A DNA stretch of 64,000 bases, from positions 186,001 to 250,000 of the forward strand of contig OZ237772.1 of assembly GCA_965178125.1 (NCBI GenBank), given 5' to 3'. The notes under the pieces are model-generated. The model had not been told where the DNA came from, did not search any database, and was given only the letters and a program-made list of their open reading frames with translations. The DNA comes from Bilabrum cf. latius (Eukaryota > Bigyra: Bicosoecida > Bigyra > Bicosoecida). Shown here one piece after another: positions 1-12,411 of this stretch. The stretch's first letter is position 1, and each line of letters opens with the position of its first letter. The position numbers and the translations under genes were made by a program.

Positions 1-1223
1 CGCACAGAAATATCACCCATGCGGACCGCTGCAAGTCACCAAAGTACCGAGACCACGTGGACTTTGCGCTCTGGAGCTGGTCCAGAACCAGCGAGGGCTG
101 CGGCGGCTTGAACACGTCGGCGGCAATCACGTCTTGCATGAGCACGCACCTCGGGTCCTTGTGGTCGGTGATGCCGGGCGGAAGGACGCAGGCCTGCCTC
201 CCGTTGTCTGTGACGTTGAAATCGGGGACGCACCGGTTCAGCACCGGCACGGAGTTGGTCGGTTGCAACCAGCAGTTCCTGCTCGCCCGCTGGCAGATGC
301 TCTCCTGCTCGGCTTGCAGGCCGCGGGCCTCCAAGTCCGACCGGTGCTCGCGCTCAACCAGCATCCGAGCGTGTGACGAGTGTTCCATGCTGTGCTCTCC
401 GAAGGGCAGGTCGAATTCATCGAAGATTTCCTCCTCGAACGCCTCCACTTGGTCCTCTCCGGCGCCCAGGGCAATCAGCCTCCTGGCCTGCTCGCTTGAC
501 GACACGATCGCGCTTCGAACGCAGGCGTCTGCGAACGGCTTCTCCTCGGCTGAAATTTCATAGTTGCATATGACATCCAGAGCGCTGGGGCACTTTGCCT
601 GACACACGCCGTAGAACCTCATCTGGTCGAAATCGCCCTGCAGCGCCAGCCTCACGTTGTAGACGTAGTCCTCGTTCATGCGCGGGTACGTGATCACTTG
701 CTCGTCTTTGAAACCGTCCGTAACGCCGCACGTGTTGCCTTCATAGTCGGTGCCGTAAAACAGCCTCCTTGGGTTGCCAAGGGCAAACCCAGTGGACGCC
801 ACGCCCACCATTCCGACCCAGAAGATTATGAACGCAATGCAGCAGCACATGTCTGTCATCTTTCGCTTTTCGGAAGGGATAAATCCAAGGGGCTGCGATA
901 TCCGTGGGGGCAATGCCAGAGGCGTATGAGTCGGTCTCGTTTGCGGGGTGCGCGGGGTAGACGGGCCCATACATGCTGTGGCTGTATGCTAAATGCAGCA
1001 GATTGAACGCATGAGAAAGCTACCAATAGAAACAATGTGTACATCTTACCTCGTCGCCTTCATCACTACAAGTGCTGCATAGCTTTGCACAGCAACCGCA
1101 CTGCGCTGGCACGTCACGATCAACGTACTGTGGTCTCCCATCGGAAGCTCCTTTCTGCTTCGAAAGCTCGCTCTTTGGAGCTTCGGAAGGATTGGGTGCG
1201 TTTGTTGCGTCTTTGTCTGCCAT
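1..1223 (-). CDS. Choline transporter-like protein (SLC44/CTL family), 5' part of gene, runs off the left edge
   Basis: Multi-pass membrane transporter of the CTL family, whose members move choline or related amines. Exon 1 is 1223-1050, starting at an ATG that gives MADKDATNAPNPSEAP, and exon 2 is 892 to the edge. The donor GAG|GTAAG and acceptor TCGCAG|CC are both phase 0. Exon 2 opens with a KRKMTDMCCCIAFIIFWVG membrane segment, then FYGTDYEGNTCGV and CQAKCPS, a Cys-rich extracellular loop (CWLQPTNSVPVLNRC, RCVLMQDV). It ends at RYFGDLQRSAWVIFLC, the start of TM2. This order (basic/Cys N-terminus, TM1, G-x-D-x-x-G-x-x-CG loop, FxDLxxSWxVI-like TM2) is the family pattern. The remaining membrane domain lies outside the window. 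No in-frame TAG occurs in this fragment. Family call firm; substrate inferred. Confidence 0.85.
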
Positions 1224-3704
1224 GCTGTCGGATGATCGACCGGGCAGGAAATAAAGCACACAACTCTGCTCTCGTGCTCCGGTCTAGCTGCCTCTGGTTT
1301 TCGTGGCTCCGGTTGTATACAAACATCTCGTTACAAAGTCACAATACAGACAGACTTGTGAGCCCTACCGTTCCGTCAGGGGGCTCATTACCGGAATAAA
1401 AATCGCCGATTGGGCCTATTTTCAGGGGCCGTGTTCCAACCATTGAAAATCATTAAAGAGAATAATAACTCATTTAATATAATATTTACTTCATTAATAG
1501 TATTGTGTGCAAATTTCAAGTCTGAAACGTACTTATTGACGAAGATACAGCGGGTGCAGTTCAAGCTGTCGGCCACCGAGCACGGGATTCACGAAATTCG
1601 CCCCGGCAGGTCGCATAGGAGGATATATTTCAGGTAGCGTTTATGCTTTCATTCCTCGATGAATCGGCATGATCTTCTCTCTCACACTAAATGTATTTAT
1701 AATTATACTAATGGCGGTCTGAAATTGCACGAATTGCAGTTATTGATGCCTGGGTTTGGTGAAGAGCGTGGGCGGGCCGCTGTGAGCAATTTTCGAGGCA
1801 CCTGCATCCTATTTCCTGTGCACCCATTGGCCTCATCAGGCGGCTACAGTATGTTATCCGTACAAAAGAGCATTGTAGGTCCACACGTGCTTGCTGCTCG
1901 CAACGACGAGCCTGGTGCCTCCCGGTTTCTGCCAGAGGGCTGCATGGGCTGGTTGTAGTTTTTTCTGCCTGCAATGCGTGTTCGGCATACCTGCTGGTTA
2001 ATACTCTCAATTTTGTGATAATTATATATGAAGTGTTAACGATGAGCTTTATGGGCATGTGGATCCAGTTATTCGTCTGATGCAGCGTGACTGGCAAGCA
2101 ACTTGCACTGTCCAAAGATAGTGTGCATACATCCTTTACATGAGACCTAAGATGAATTTCCGTAGCATTGATCTAATACAAAGGACCTTGTTGAACTGCT
2201 GCGGTTGCACAGTGCATGTTCTAGTTGCCTCCGACTCTACATGAGGGCCCTAGTTTGCTGCAACCCCAGGCTGCATACATCTGCGTCCCAGCTGCCACCA
2301 CGGCCCATATTAACTTACAACACCTAGCAGGCCCCACAGACATCCTCTGCTACTATTCAACACTGCAAGTAGCTCCTTTAGCCCGTTTATTGCTAATTGA
2401 GAGCTTGCAGCCCCCCGCGCAGTTGCTAGCAGGCTTGGCACGTCCGCCTCCTTCTCAGGGTTGCACGACCATTTCATGGGACGATTAACAGATGACAACC
2501 CCTCTAATTCAGCAATACTATGGCTTCAACCATCTGGTAAGGCGGGAGTATCAGAACCGTACTATATCTGCTGCATAGACCTGACCCCCAAGGTGCCCCC
2601 CGCGACGTGTCACAGCTCTTCCGTGTGGTTGGGCCTACTATGCTATACTGAGATTTGGACCGGTGCTCTCAACACTGAACACCATTAAATGTCATCAGCG
2701 CTCCTCTGCTAGCCACGCGATCCACAGCCTTGCCTTTTGGTCTGAACAGTGGTGGTGTCATGAGCAGTAGCTGTCTGAGCCCGCAGTTGCCGAGCCCCTG
2801 CCGTGCAGCCTCATACACCAAAGCCGCAAAGACAGTCATGCTCAAATGACAGTAAATATGTCAAAGAGATTGTGGTTACGCTACCGGGGCATACACAGGG
2901 CTGTGGGTCGTGGGGCTTGCCATGCTCCAATTACCTTCCACAACTGCTCAACCCTCCGCCAAGTCCGTGGCAACCTTGCTTGACATCTCCTGACCGCACC
3001 CACTGCATGCTTACACCAATATGCGTATTATATGTGTTGCAGGCTTTGATTCAGCCGTTATGCTTCAAATAAGCCCGGAGGCTGACGCAACAAGCGAACC
3101 ACTGGTCGATAGCTTACCAGGGTGCCACTGCCAGAAAAATTATGCTGCATATGCTCATACCCCGCAAGACTAATAAGCACTTAATGAAAATTGATTCCAT
3201 AAGGTTCAATTCGCCCAGGACATGTGGCCTTGCTATAGCGAGGTTTTGCAACTCTTGTCCAGCCTTGCCTGCTCAGGAAATACGGTACTTATGGAATATC
3301 AATGGGTTGACGGATACCACGACAAGCCAGAATCTATGAATATTAACCCATAAAGCTGCTTGAATTATCGAAATGAGCTCAATTGAGACGTTGAAGGTGA
3401 CCAAGGCTTGGCTACGAAGCAGCACCAAAAGTTAGCCTCGCCTTACCGTAAATTTACAAAGTCAAACGAGATATTAACACCCATAAAATGAGATCAAGCT
3501 CATTAATATTCAGCTACGATTAATTATAGCATGTTTTAATGATGCCAGGAGTAATGAAGAGCCGGTAAAGGGCAGTCTGTTTATGCTGCCTGCTCGCCCG
3601 AGATTCCGGTAATGAGCCCCCTGACGGTTCTTGAACTCGGGAGATCGACAAGGACCTTTTTTATTTTTTACTTCTTGCCGACCACGACGGGGTGGCATAA
3701 TTTT
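1224..3704. other. Intergenic region with no supported gene
   Basis: AT-richer than its surroundings, especially around 1440-1530, 2000-2040 and 3480-3540. Open frames are under about 100 codons on both strands, including when TAG is read as sense, and none shows a recognisable domain. The promoter of the SLC44-like gene should lie just above 1224. I see no tRNA-like or rRNA-like segment. Confidence 0.5.
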
Positions 3705-4042
3705 TCGCGTATCAGTGTGTACCATTCGCGTATCACATATTAACATGATGTATCATAACGTATTGCGGGGTTTGTTTTTCCATATCCAAAAGGGATACCT
3801 CTTGCGAAGAGGGTGACTTCGAGAGAGCTCTACAGGTTCGCGTATCACTCCTATCCTATGGATATCCAGCTGTTACAGTCCTATGAATGCATTTTTTGAC
3901 TCGCATAGAAGTTATGAGTTGGGTTGGTCTTTGGAAAGCGAAAATAGATAGGATGGTAGGCTGGAATTACGCTCAAATCTCGCACTACTGACACTTCAAG
4001 AGTGTATCACTGTGTATCAGTCATGTATCAAGCGTGTATCAG
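3705..4042. repeat. Cluster of GTATCA motifs
   Basis: Eight copies of GTATCA, several extended to CGCGTATCA or GTGTATCA, lie within about 340 bp: near 3708, 3730, 3750, 3842, 4004, 4014, 4025 and 4036. One copy sits next to CACATATTAACAT, which recurs near 20510 beside a second, mostly inverted cluster. Function unknown; see findings. Confidence 0.5.
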
Positions 4043-4326
4043 GCACCCCAGTACAGGTTCTTATGGTTAACAATATCTTGAGCAAGACAATACGTGCAGT
4101 TCAAGAGAATAATGGCTTTGTATCGCCCGGTGAAGTTCCAGTTGGACAGACATCACCATAAGGAACGTTCATTCAAGCCAGGTTATGCACAGGCTGCACA
4201 GCCCAGTCTTGCCGGCCGCTTGGAGCATCAATGAACCATGAACAAGTCCCAGAACGATTCAATCGCCAATTTATGGTGCATTGTTAGAACGAGCAGTACA
4301 TATGGCCATTGAGGTGGGCTACAAGG

Positions 4327-5935
4327 GCCGGCAGGACAGGGTGAGGGGGGCGTGGTGGATGGACTGGATGGGGCCAGTGAGGCCGGCAGGACAGGATGGG
4401 GGGGGCGTGGTGGATGGACTGGATGGGGCCAGTGAGGCCGGCAGGGCAGGGTGAGGGGGGCGTGGTGGATGGACTGGATGGGGCCAGTGAGGCCGGCAGG
4501 GCAGGGTGAGGGGGGCGTGGTGGATGGACTGGATGGGGCCAGAGAGGCCGGCAGGGCAGGGTGAGGGGGGCGTGGCGGATGGACTGGATGGGGCCAGTGA
4601 GGCCGGCAGGGCAGGGTGAGGGGGGCGTGGTGGATGGACTGGATGGGGCCAGTGAGAGGCCGGCAGGGCAGGGTGAGGGGGGCGTGGTGGATGGACTGGA
4701 TGGGACCAGTGAGGCCGGCAGGGCAGGATGGGGGGGGCGTGGTGGATGGACTGGATGGGGCCAGTGAGAGGCCGGCAGGGCAGGGTGAGGGGGGCGTGGT
4801 GGATGGACTGGATGGGGCCAGTGAGAGGCCGGCAGGGCAGGGTGAGGGGGGCGTGGCGGATGGACTGGATGGGGCCAGTGAGGCCGGCAGGGCAGGGTGG
4901 GGGGGGCGTGGCGGATGGACTGGATGGGGCCAGTGAGGCCGGCAGGGCAGGGTGAGGGGGGCGTGGTGGATGGACTGGATGGGGCCAGTGAGAGGCCGGC
5001 AGGGCAGGGTGAGGGGGGCGTGGTGGATGGACTGGATGGGACCAGTGAGGCCGGCAGGGCAGGGTGAGGGGGGCGTGGTGGATGGACTGGATGGGGCCAG
5101 TGAGAGGCCGGCAGGGCAGGGTGAGGGGGGCGTGGCGGATGGACTGGATGGGGCCAGTGAGGCCGGCAGGGCAGGGTGAGGGGGGCGTGGTGGATGGACT
5201 GGATGGGGCCAGTGAGGCCGGCAGGGCAGGGTGAGGGGGGCGTGGTGGATGGACTGGATGGGGCCAGTGAGGCCGGCAGGGCAGGGTGAGGGGGGCGTGG
5301 CGGATGGACTGGATGGGGCCAGTGAGGCCGGCAGGGCAGGGTGAGGGGGGCGTGGTGGATGGACTGGATGGGGCCAGTGAGAGGCCGGCAGGGCAGGGTG
5401 AGGGGGGCGTGGCGGATGGACTGGATGGGACCAGTGAGGCCGGCAGGGCAGGGTGAGGGGGGCGTGGTGGATGGACTGGATGGGGCCAGTGAGGCCGGCA
5501 GGGCAGGGTGAGGGGGGCGTGGTGGATGGACTGGATGGGGCCAGTGAGAGGCCGGCAGGGCAGGGTGAGGGGGGCGTGGTGGATGGACTGGATGGGGCCA
5601 GTGAGAGGCCGGCAGGGCAGGGTGGGGGGGGCGTGGTGGATGGACTGGATGGGGCCAGTGAGAGGCCGGCAGGGCAGGGTGAGGGGGGCGTGGCGGATGT
5701 ACTGGATGGGACCAGTGAGGCCGGCAGGGCAGGGTGAGGGGGGCGTGGTGGATGGACTGGATGGGGCCAGTGAGGCCGGCAGGGCAGGGTGAGGGGGGCG
5801 TGGTGGATGGACTGGATGGGGCCAGTGAGGCCGGCAGGGCAGGGTGAGGGGGGCGTGGTGGATGGACTGGATGGGGCCAGTGAGGCCGGCAGGGCAGGGT
5901 GAGGGGGGCGTGGTGGATGGACTGGATGGGGCAAG
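4327..5935. repeat. 55-bp GC-rich minisatellite (about 29 units)
   Basis: Tandem units of 55 bp, with some 57-bp units in which GTGAGGCC becomes GTGAGAGGCC. The unit contains GGGGGGCGTGGTGGATGGAC and GGCCGGCAGGGCAGG. The array is strongly G-biased on the plus strand. It is open in several frames on both strands only because the unit lacks stops. The 568-codon antisense frame is not a gene. Confidence 0.95.
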
Positions 5936-6278
5936 TAGGGTCCTGAGTTGGACTTATGCCTTGAGGTCTAGAGATTTAACCTTTCAAAGGCAACTGTCCG
6001 TGATACCATGCTTGAATACTGAATAAGATCCGGGATGTTTTGAAGCTAATCGGATAAGGTTATAAGAAAGGTGGCATTCTAGTAGGCTAAGTATAGAGCG
6101 ACACAATAAATCAGTTGGTCAAACAAACATGATCCCCAACTGAGTATCAGCATTAGCTTCCCGGTAGTGTCGAAGTCGATGAAGTCGAACCAACTATCGT
6201 CGAGATTATGAACACTTACAAACGCCAAAACAACCAAAATACGAAAAATACTAACCCATCACCCACAAGCCTAGCGCA
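5936..6278. other. Spacer between two tandem arrays
   Basis: About 340 bp of non-repetitive DNA between the 55-bp minisatellite and the 88-bp satellite. No gene or clear regulatory element is visible. Confidence 0.6.
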
Positions 6279-9200
6279 GCCACACCTGCACCCCAACGCG
6301 CCCCTCACCAACAACGGCACAGTCACCGGCCTAGCCAAGGCCCCCTGCAGCCACACGACCAGCACAGCCACACCTGCACCCCAACGCGCCCCTCACCAAC
6401 AACGGCACAGTCACCGGCCTAGCCAAGGCCCCCTGCAGACACACGACCAGCACAGCCACACCTGCACCCCAACGCGCCCCTCACCAACAACGGCACAGTC
6501 ACCGGCCTAGCCAAGGCCCCCTGCAGACACACGACCAGCACAGCCACACCTGCACCCCAACGCGCCCCTCACCAACAACGGCACAGTCACCGGCCTAGCC
6601 AAGGCCCCCTGCAGACACACGACCAGCACAGCCACACCTGCACCCCAACGCGCCCCTCACCAACAACGGCACAGTCACCGGCCTAGCCAAGGCCCCCTGC
6701 AGCCGCACGACCAGCACAGCCACACCTGCACCCCAACGCGCCCCTCACCAACAATGGCACAGTCACCGGCCTAGCCAAGGCCCCCTGCAGCCGCACGACC
6801 AGCACAGCCACACCTGCACCCCAACGCGCCCCTCACCAACAACGGCACAGTCACCGGCCTAGCCAAGGCCCCCTGCAGCCGCACGACCAGCAACTACCAG
6901 CACAGCCACACCTGCACCCCAACGCGCCCCTCACCAACAACGGCACAGTCACCGGCCTAGCCAAGGCCCCCTGCAGACACACGACCAGCACAGCCACACC
7001 TGCACCCCAACGCGCCCCTCACCGACAACGGCACAGTCACCGGCGTAGCCAAGGCCCCCTGCAGCCGCACGACCAGCACAGCCACACCTGCACCCCAACG
7101 CGCCCCTCACCAACAATGGCACAGTCACCGGCCTAGCCAAGGCCCCCTGCAGCCGCACGACCAGCACAGCCACACCTGCACCCCAACGCGCCCCTCACCA
7201 ACAACGGCACAGTCACCGGCCTAGCCAAGGCCCCCTGCAGCCGCACGACCAGCACAGCCACACCTGCACCCCAACGCGCCCCTCACCAACAACGGCACAG
7301 TCACCGGCCTAGCCAAGGCCCCCTGCAGACACACGACCAGCACAGCCACACCTGCACCCCAACGCGCCCCTCACCGACAACGGCACAGTCACCGGCGTAG
7401 CCAAGGCCCCCTGCAGCCGCACGACCAGCACAGCCACACCTGCACCCCAACGCGCCCCTCACCAACAATGGCACAGTCACCGGCCTAGCCAAGGCCCCCT
7501 GCAGCCGCACGACCAGCACAGCCACACCTGCACCCCAACGCGCCCCTCACCAACAACGGCACAGTCACCGGCCTAGCCAAGGCCCCCTGCAGCCGCACGA
7601 CCAGCACAGCCACACCTGCACCCCAACGCGCCCCTCACCAACAATGGCACAGTCACCGGCCTAGCCAAGGCCCCCTGCAGCCGCACGACCAGCACAGCCA
7701 CACCTGCACCCCAACGCGCCCCTCACCAACAACGGCACAGTCACCGGCCTAGCCAAGGCCCCCTGCAGCCGCACGACCAGCAACTACCAGCACAGCCACA
7801 CCTGCACCCCAACGCGCCCCTCACCAACAACGGCACAGTCACCGGCCTAGCCAAGGCCCCCTGCAGACACACGACCAGCACAGCCACACCTGCACCCCAA
7901 CGCGCCCCTCACCGACAACGGCACAGTCACCGGCGTAGCCAAGGCCCCCTGCAGCCGCACGACCAGCACAGCCACACCTGCACCCCAACGCGCCCCTCAC
8001 CAACAATGGCACAGTCACCGGCCTAGCCAAGGCCCCCTGCAGCCGCACGACCAGCACAGCCACACCTGCACCCCAACGCGCCCCTCACCAACAACGGCAC
8101 AGTCACCGGCCTAGCCAAGGCCCCCTGCAGCCGCACGACCAGCACAGCCACACCTGCACCCCAACGCGCCCCTCACCAACAATGGCACAGTCACCGGCCT
8201 AGCCAAGGCCCCCTGCAGCCGCACGACCAGCACAGCCACACCTGCACCCAAACGCGCCCCTCACCGACAACGGCACAGTCACCGGCCTAGCCAAGGCCCC
8301 CTGCAGACACACGACCAGCACAGCCACACCTGCACCCCAACGCGCCCCTCACCAACAATGGCACAGTCACCGGCCTAGCCAAGGCCCCCTGCAGACACAC
8401 GACCAGCACAGCCACACCTGCACCCCAACGCGCCCCTCAACAACAACGGCACAGTCACCGGCCTAGCCAAGGCCCCCTGCAGACACACGACCAGCACAGC
8501 CACACCTGCACCCCAACGCGCCCCTCACCAACAACGGCACAGTCACCGGCCTAGCCAAGGCCCCCTGCAGACACACGACCAGCACAGCCACACCTGCACC
8601 CCAACGCGCCCCTCACCAACAACGGCACAGTCACCGGCCTAGCCAAGGCCCCCTGCAGCCGCACGACCAGCACAGCCACACCTGCACCCCAACGCGCCCC
8701 TCACCAACAACGGCACAGTCACCGGCCTAGCCAAGGCCCCCTGCAGACACACGACCAGCACAGCCACACCTGCACCCCAACGCGCCCCTCACCGACAACG
8801 GCACAGTCACCGGCCTAGCCAAGGCCCCCTGCAGCCGCACGACCAGCACAGCCACACCTGCACCCCAACGCGCCCCTCACCAACAACGGCACAGTCACCG
8901 GCCTAGCCAAGGCCCCCTGCAGACACACGACCAGCACAGCCACACCTGCACCCCAACGCGCCCCTCACCAACAACGGCACAGTCACCGGCCTAGCCAAGG
9001 CCCCCTGCAGCCGCACGCCCAGCACAGCCACACCTGCACCCCAACGCGCCCCTCACCAACAACGGCACAGTCACCGGCCTAGCCAAGGCCCCCTGCAGAC
9101 ACACGACCAGCACAGCCACACCTGCACCCCAACGCGCCCCTCACCAACAACGGCACAGTCACCGGCCTAGCCAAGGCCCCCTGCAGACGCACGACCAGCA

Positions 9201-9636
9201 CAGCCACACCTGCACCCCAACGCGCCCCTCAACAACAACGGCACAGTCACCGGCCTAGCCAAGGCCCCCTGCAGACACACGACCAGCACAGCCACACCTG
9301 CACCCCAACGCGCCCCTCACCGACAACGGCACAGTCACCGGCCTAGCCAAGGCCCCCTGCAGACACACGACCAGCACAGCCACACCTGCACCCCAACGCG
9401 CCCCTCACCAACAACGGCACAGTCACCGGCCTAGCCAAGGCCCCCTGCAGACACACGACCAGCACAGCCACACCTGCACCCCAACGCGCCCCTCACCAAC
9501 AATGGCACAGTCACCGGCCTAGCCAAGGCCCCCTGCAGCCGCACGACCAGCACAGCCACACCTGCACCCCAACGCGCCCCTCACCAACAACGGCACAGTC
9601 ACCGGCCTAGCCAAGGCCCCCTGCAGACACACGACC
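6279..9636. repeat. 88-bp satellite array, left block (about 38 units)
   Basis: Head-to-tail 88-bp units containing CAGCCACACCTGCACCCCAA, CACAGTCACCGGCCTAGCCA and CCCCCTGCAG. Diagnostic variants are CAGACACACGACC versus CAGCCGCACGACC, AACAACGG versus AACAATGG, and a GGCGTAG version. They recur in runs, so multi-unit blocks were amplified together. The same array resumes after the retrotransposon, so this block and 17254-19998 were one array. Confidence 0.95.
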
Positions 9637-9810
9637 TTAGCAGGTCTGGGGTTACAACCAGTAAGACCGGAACTGTAGAAACTGGGATTGATTTGCGTGA
9701 AGCTCGACTCATCTTCCCGAGGGTACGCCGAGTACAGTGGTCTCGGCCGAGCTCAATAAGACACGTTCTACAGGATATTGTAGTTCTGAGTCGGCTTGCA
9801 AAAAGTTTTC
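9637..9810 (+). repeat. Split direct repeat A1
   Basis: 174-bp left terminal repeat starting TTAGCAGGTCTGGGG. It matches A2 with one mismatch (GTTCTAC here, GTACTAC in A2). Only 30 bp separate it from the first ORF, so it probably supplies promoter and leader sequence. Confidence 0.92.
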
Positions 9811-9840
9811 GGAAAAGTGCGCGTGACTTCACTGTGAAAT

Positions 9841-11030
9841 ATGGCCCAGGTGGAGCAGGGCACACAGGCTGCAGCGGCTCTATCGCATCTTCAAGGTTCC
9901 TAGCCGCACAAGGCATTGATTGCTATCGCAAAGCAAGAATCCGCAAATATTCTGGATAATTGCGTTGGTGAATCCTGGGAAGCATGGATGGAAACAGCAA
10001 TGGGCGCCGGAGGTCATGCTGGGTTCATCGAGGCTATCAGCAACCAAGCAGCGGGCGACAAACCAATGGACACGGCAACAGCAAACGGTCTGGGTAATGA
10101 CTTTAAGACCTTACTGTCGGTGGGAATGGACGACAACCAGAAGAAACGGGCAGTCCTGATGACGGCCACGGCATGGGTGATTTCACTGTACGTGAAATTA
10201 CCTCATCGTCCTACCAAGGAGGAGCTGAAACGAGTTTTGCACGACTGCAAGCGTAACTTCCCTGCTTAGGAAGGAGCGCAGCTGTCAACAGGTGCAGCTG
10301 GATGGTTTGCGGTCCTCACAACGTCTGCGGGCGGTGGGCTCCTACATCAACTACTACGAGCTGCAGCAGTGTTGCAGTCCGCGTATGGTCCGCTGCGAGC
10401 GGCCAAACGGACATCTCTGCTGTCAATGACACGTTTCGCCTCTAATTGGGGGTGGCGACTTACGACTGAGAAGTTGGAATAGCAGGACAGCTACCCGGAC
10501 CACGTGCTTGCGAAGGCGATCGCAGCCGTGGTAAACGAACAAAACGCGACACAGGCCCTGGGAGAAGAACAAGACGATGCAGATGGGGAAGCTCCTGGAG
10601 AGGACCCCGATGACGTCGATGCAGAGGCTGACGAGGTCGAGCAGGTCCAGAAGCTCCCGCCAACAGCTTGGCCCACGACCGACGACGCGGCGACCCAGTT
10701 CATCACGCAGGAGAAGGCGGCGTGGAGCGCAGCAGGTGATGTTCTACATCGTGCTAACGCCATTGTCGCATGGTGGGTTCCGCGGCTGGATGCCATGCGT
10801 GAGGAGTGCAAGACGGGGGACGGGCGCCAACGCACGGCTCGGATCTTAAAGACGCTCGCCGACGTTCTCCCGGACTAGAAGATAGGAATATTTCTAGCTG
10901 GTAAGGTGGATGACCTGTTCCAGTCGATTCTGCCAAAGGACGAGGAGCTCATGAAGGAAATCGGTAAAATGGCCGTGAGGGAACTCACGTCAACACTGAT
11001 GAACCCTGCGGGAGCATCGTCAGGGGCAGC

Positions 11031-11070
<40 letters not shown>

Positions 11071-12411
11071 TTCTGGGGCGGGGCTGCGGGGAGCGCAGCG
11101 AGCGCACCTGCAAAAGCTTAGAGATGGCCTACGTACCGCCTGCAGGCGGTCGTCGCTCACGCCCTTCGTACGACCCTTCACGACTTGGGCGACAAGCTGA
11201 AAACTGCCCGTATGGATTTCGGACATCGGGTGCTGGCAGGCACACAGTACCAGCCTAAGGCAAGTGATACCGCGGTACGCGCAGCTCACTCCAGTGTGAC
11301 TCTCTGGCTGCCCCAGGGAATGAGCTGGGTGTTGGAGTAGCTTGTCGGTCCTATCAATTACCTCCTGCCGCTGTATCTGGATGCGGACTCCCACACATAT
11401 GTCTGGTCGGGCAAGACCACGACGATAACCGCCTACATCCACCGGTTGAGCGAGCGTACTTCAGGTGCGCTGAGGGCAGCAGGACACGCTGGAGATTGGG
11501 ATCGGATCGTGAAGGCGGCCGATCGGTTGAACACTATCGTCACTCGTGCAGGAGTCCGGGGGCTGGACGATCTCCCACCGTGGGATCGGGCACTGTGGCA
11601 TGCGTACGCAGGACACCACGCAATGGTGCAGGAGGACGTCTCGGATTTGACATTGAGCAACCCGGAGTCCAAGGATATTACCGCCAGAGCCTTCATTCGA
11701 TCGGTGCAGGGCGCAGCGGCCGCAGTAAAGGAGCGGTTTGCTCGGAGCGTCAGCATGCAAGGTGGACATTGTGGCTTGGGCCGCATGGTAGTCGAACTGA
11801 TGCTCGCCACTAGGATCGGATTCTATCCAGATCTGTCTGCAGCCGATGCGGGGACGATGCAGCTGCTCTTGCGTAGCATCCCGTCAACTCTCCTCCCAGA
11901 GCCACCCAGGCGCGGCCAGGACACCATGGACCGGCAGAATCACCTGATGCCGCACTAGTTGGCAGTATGGCTGGCGCAATACTTCAACGTGAACACTGGG
12001 CCGCTCGGGAGCAGATACCCGGGCAGCGGAGTCCCGCCCACGTCATCGGCATCCAGCGCAACCAGCGGTTCGGGGACATCAACGTCCGCCTCGCCAATGG
12101 GATCGTCAGCTGCAGCGGGTGCAGCAATGGCCATGCAGATTCACAGCAGCCCCACGAAGATGCATCCGGAGTCGGCCTTCGCGGCAATGGCAATGCAAGC
12201 AGCCAAGCGCGCTCACCACCAGGGCCAGCAGCGCCTGGGGTAGAAGCGCGGGCGGGGCAAGCGCGGGTAGAAGAAAAACGGGCCGAAGCACAAGCACCAC
12301 CGGCACGGGAACACGGGACAAGACAATCGTGTCAAGGCAGGTCAAGGCGCGGCGTCTGGCGCAGGTGCGGACGACAGCGACGACGACGGCGATTCCCAGG
12401 CCAGCTCCTAA
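9841..12411 (+). CDS. Retrotransposon ORF1, Gag-like protein (TAG read as Gln)
   Basis: One continuous frame of 856 codons from ATG 9841 (MAQVEQGTQAAAALSHLQGS) to TAA 12409, crossing in-frame TAG at 9901, 10267, 10480, 10876, 11119, 11338, 11956, 12241 and 12271. No TAA or TGA interrupts it. I recognise no Pfam-type domain. It has a helical N-terminal half, an acidic stretch at about residues 235-265, a polymorphic Ser run from AGC repeats (11031-11072), and a very basic tail (KRG, KKNGPKHKHHRHGN) followed by an acidic end, consistent with a nucleic-acid-binding Gag. Position ahead of RT is what supports the Gag call. The next ORF continues in the same frame after the single TAA. Confidence 0.75.
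11031..11072 (+). repeat. AGC trinucleotide run coding for serine
   Basis: Uninterrupted AGC repeat inside retrotransposon ORF1, giving a Ser tract followed by FWGGAAGSAAS. Likely length-variable between copies. Confidence 0.9.

Noticed and set aside
4228-5934. 568-codon antisense open frame with Pro/His/Ser-rich repeats
   Set aside because: It lies almost wholly in the 55-bp minisatellite, and the frame is open only because the unit lacks stops. The unique ends show no coding character.
6279-9636. CRISPR-like regular repeat array
   Set aside because: Units are contiguous 88-bp tandem repeats without unique spacers, in eukaryotic DNA.
12409-12411. TAA as a second reassigned codon
   Set aside because: No in-frame TAA occurs inside any conserved host gene here, while TAA cleanly ends five ORFs. 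The Gag-RT TAA is better seen as a true, perhaps leaky, stop.
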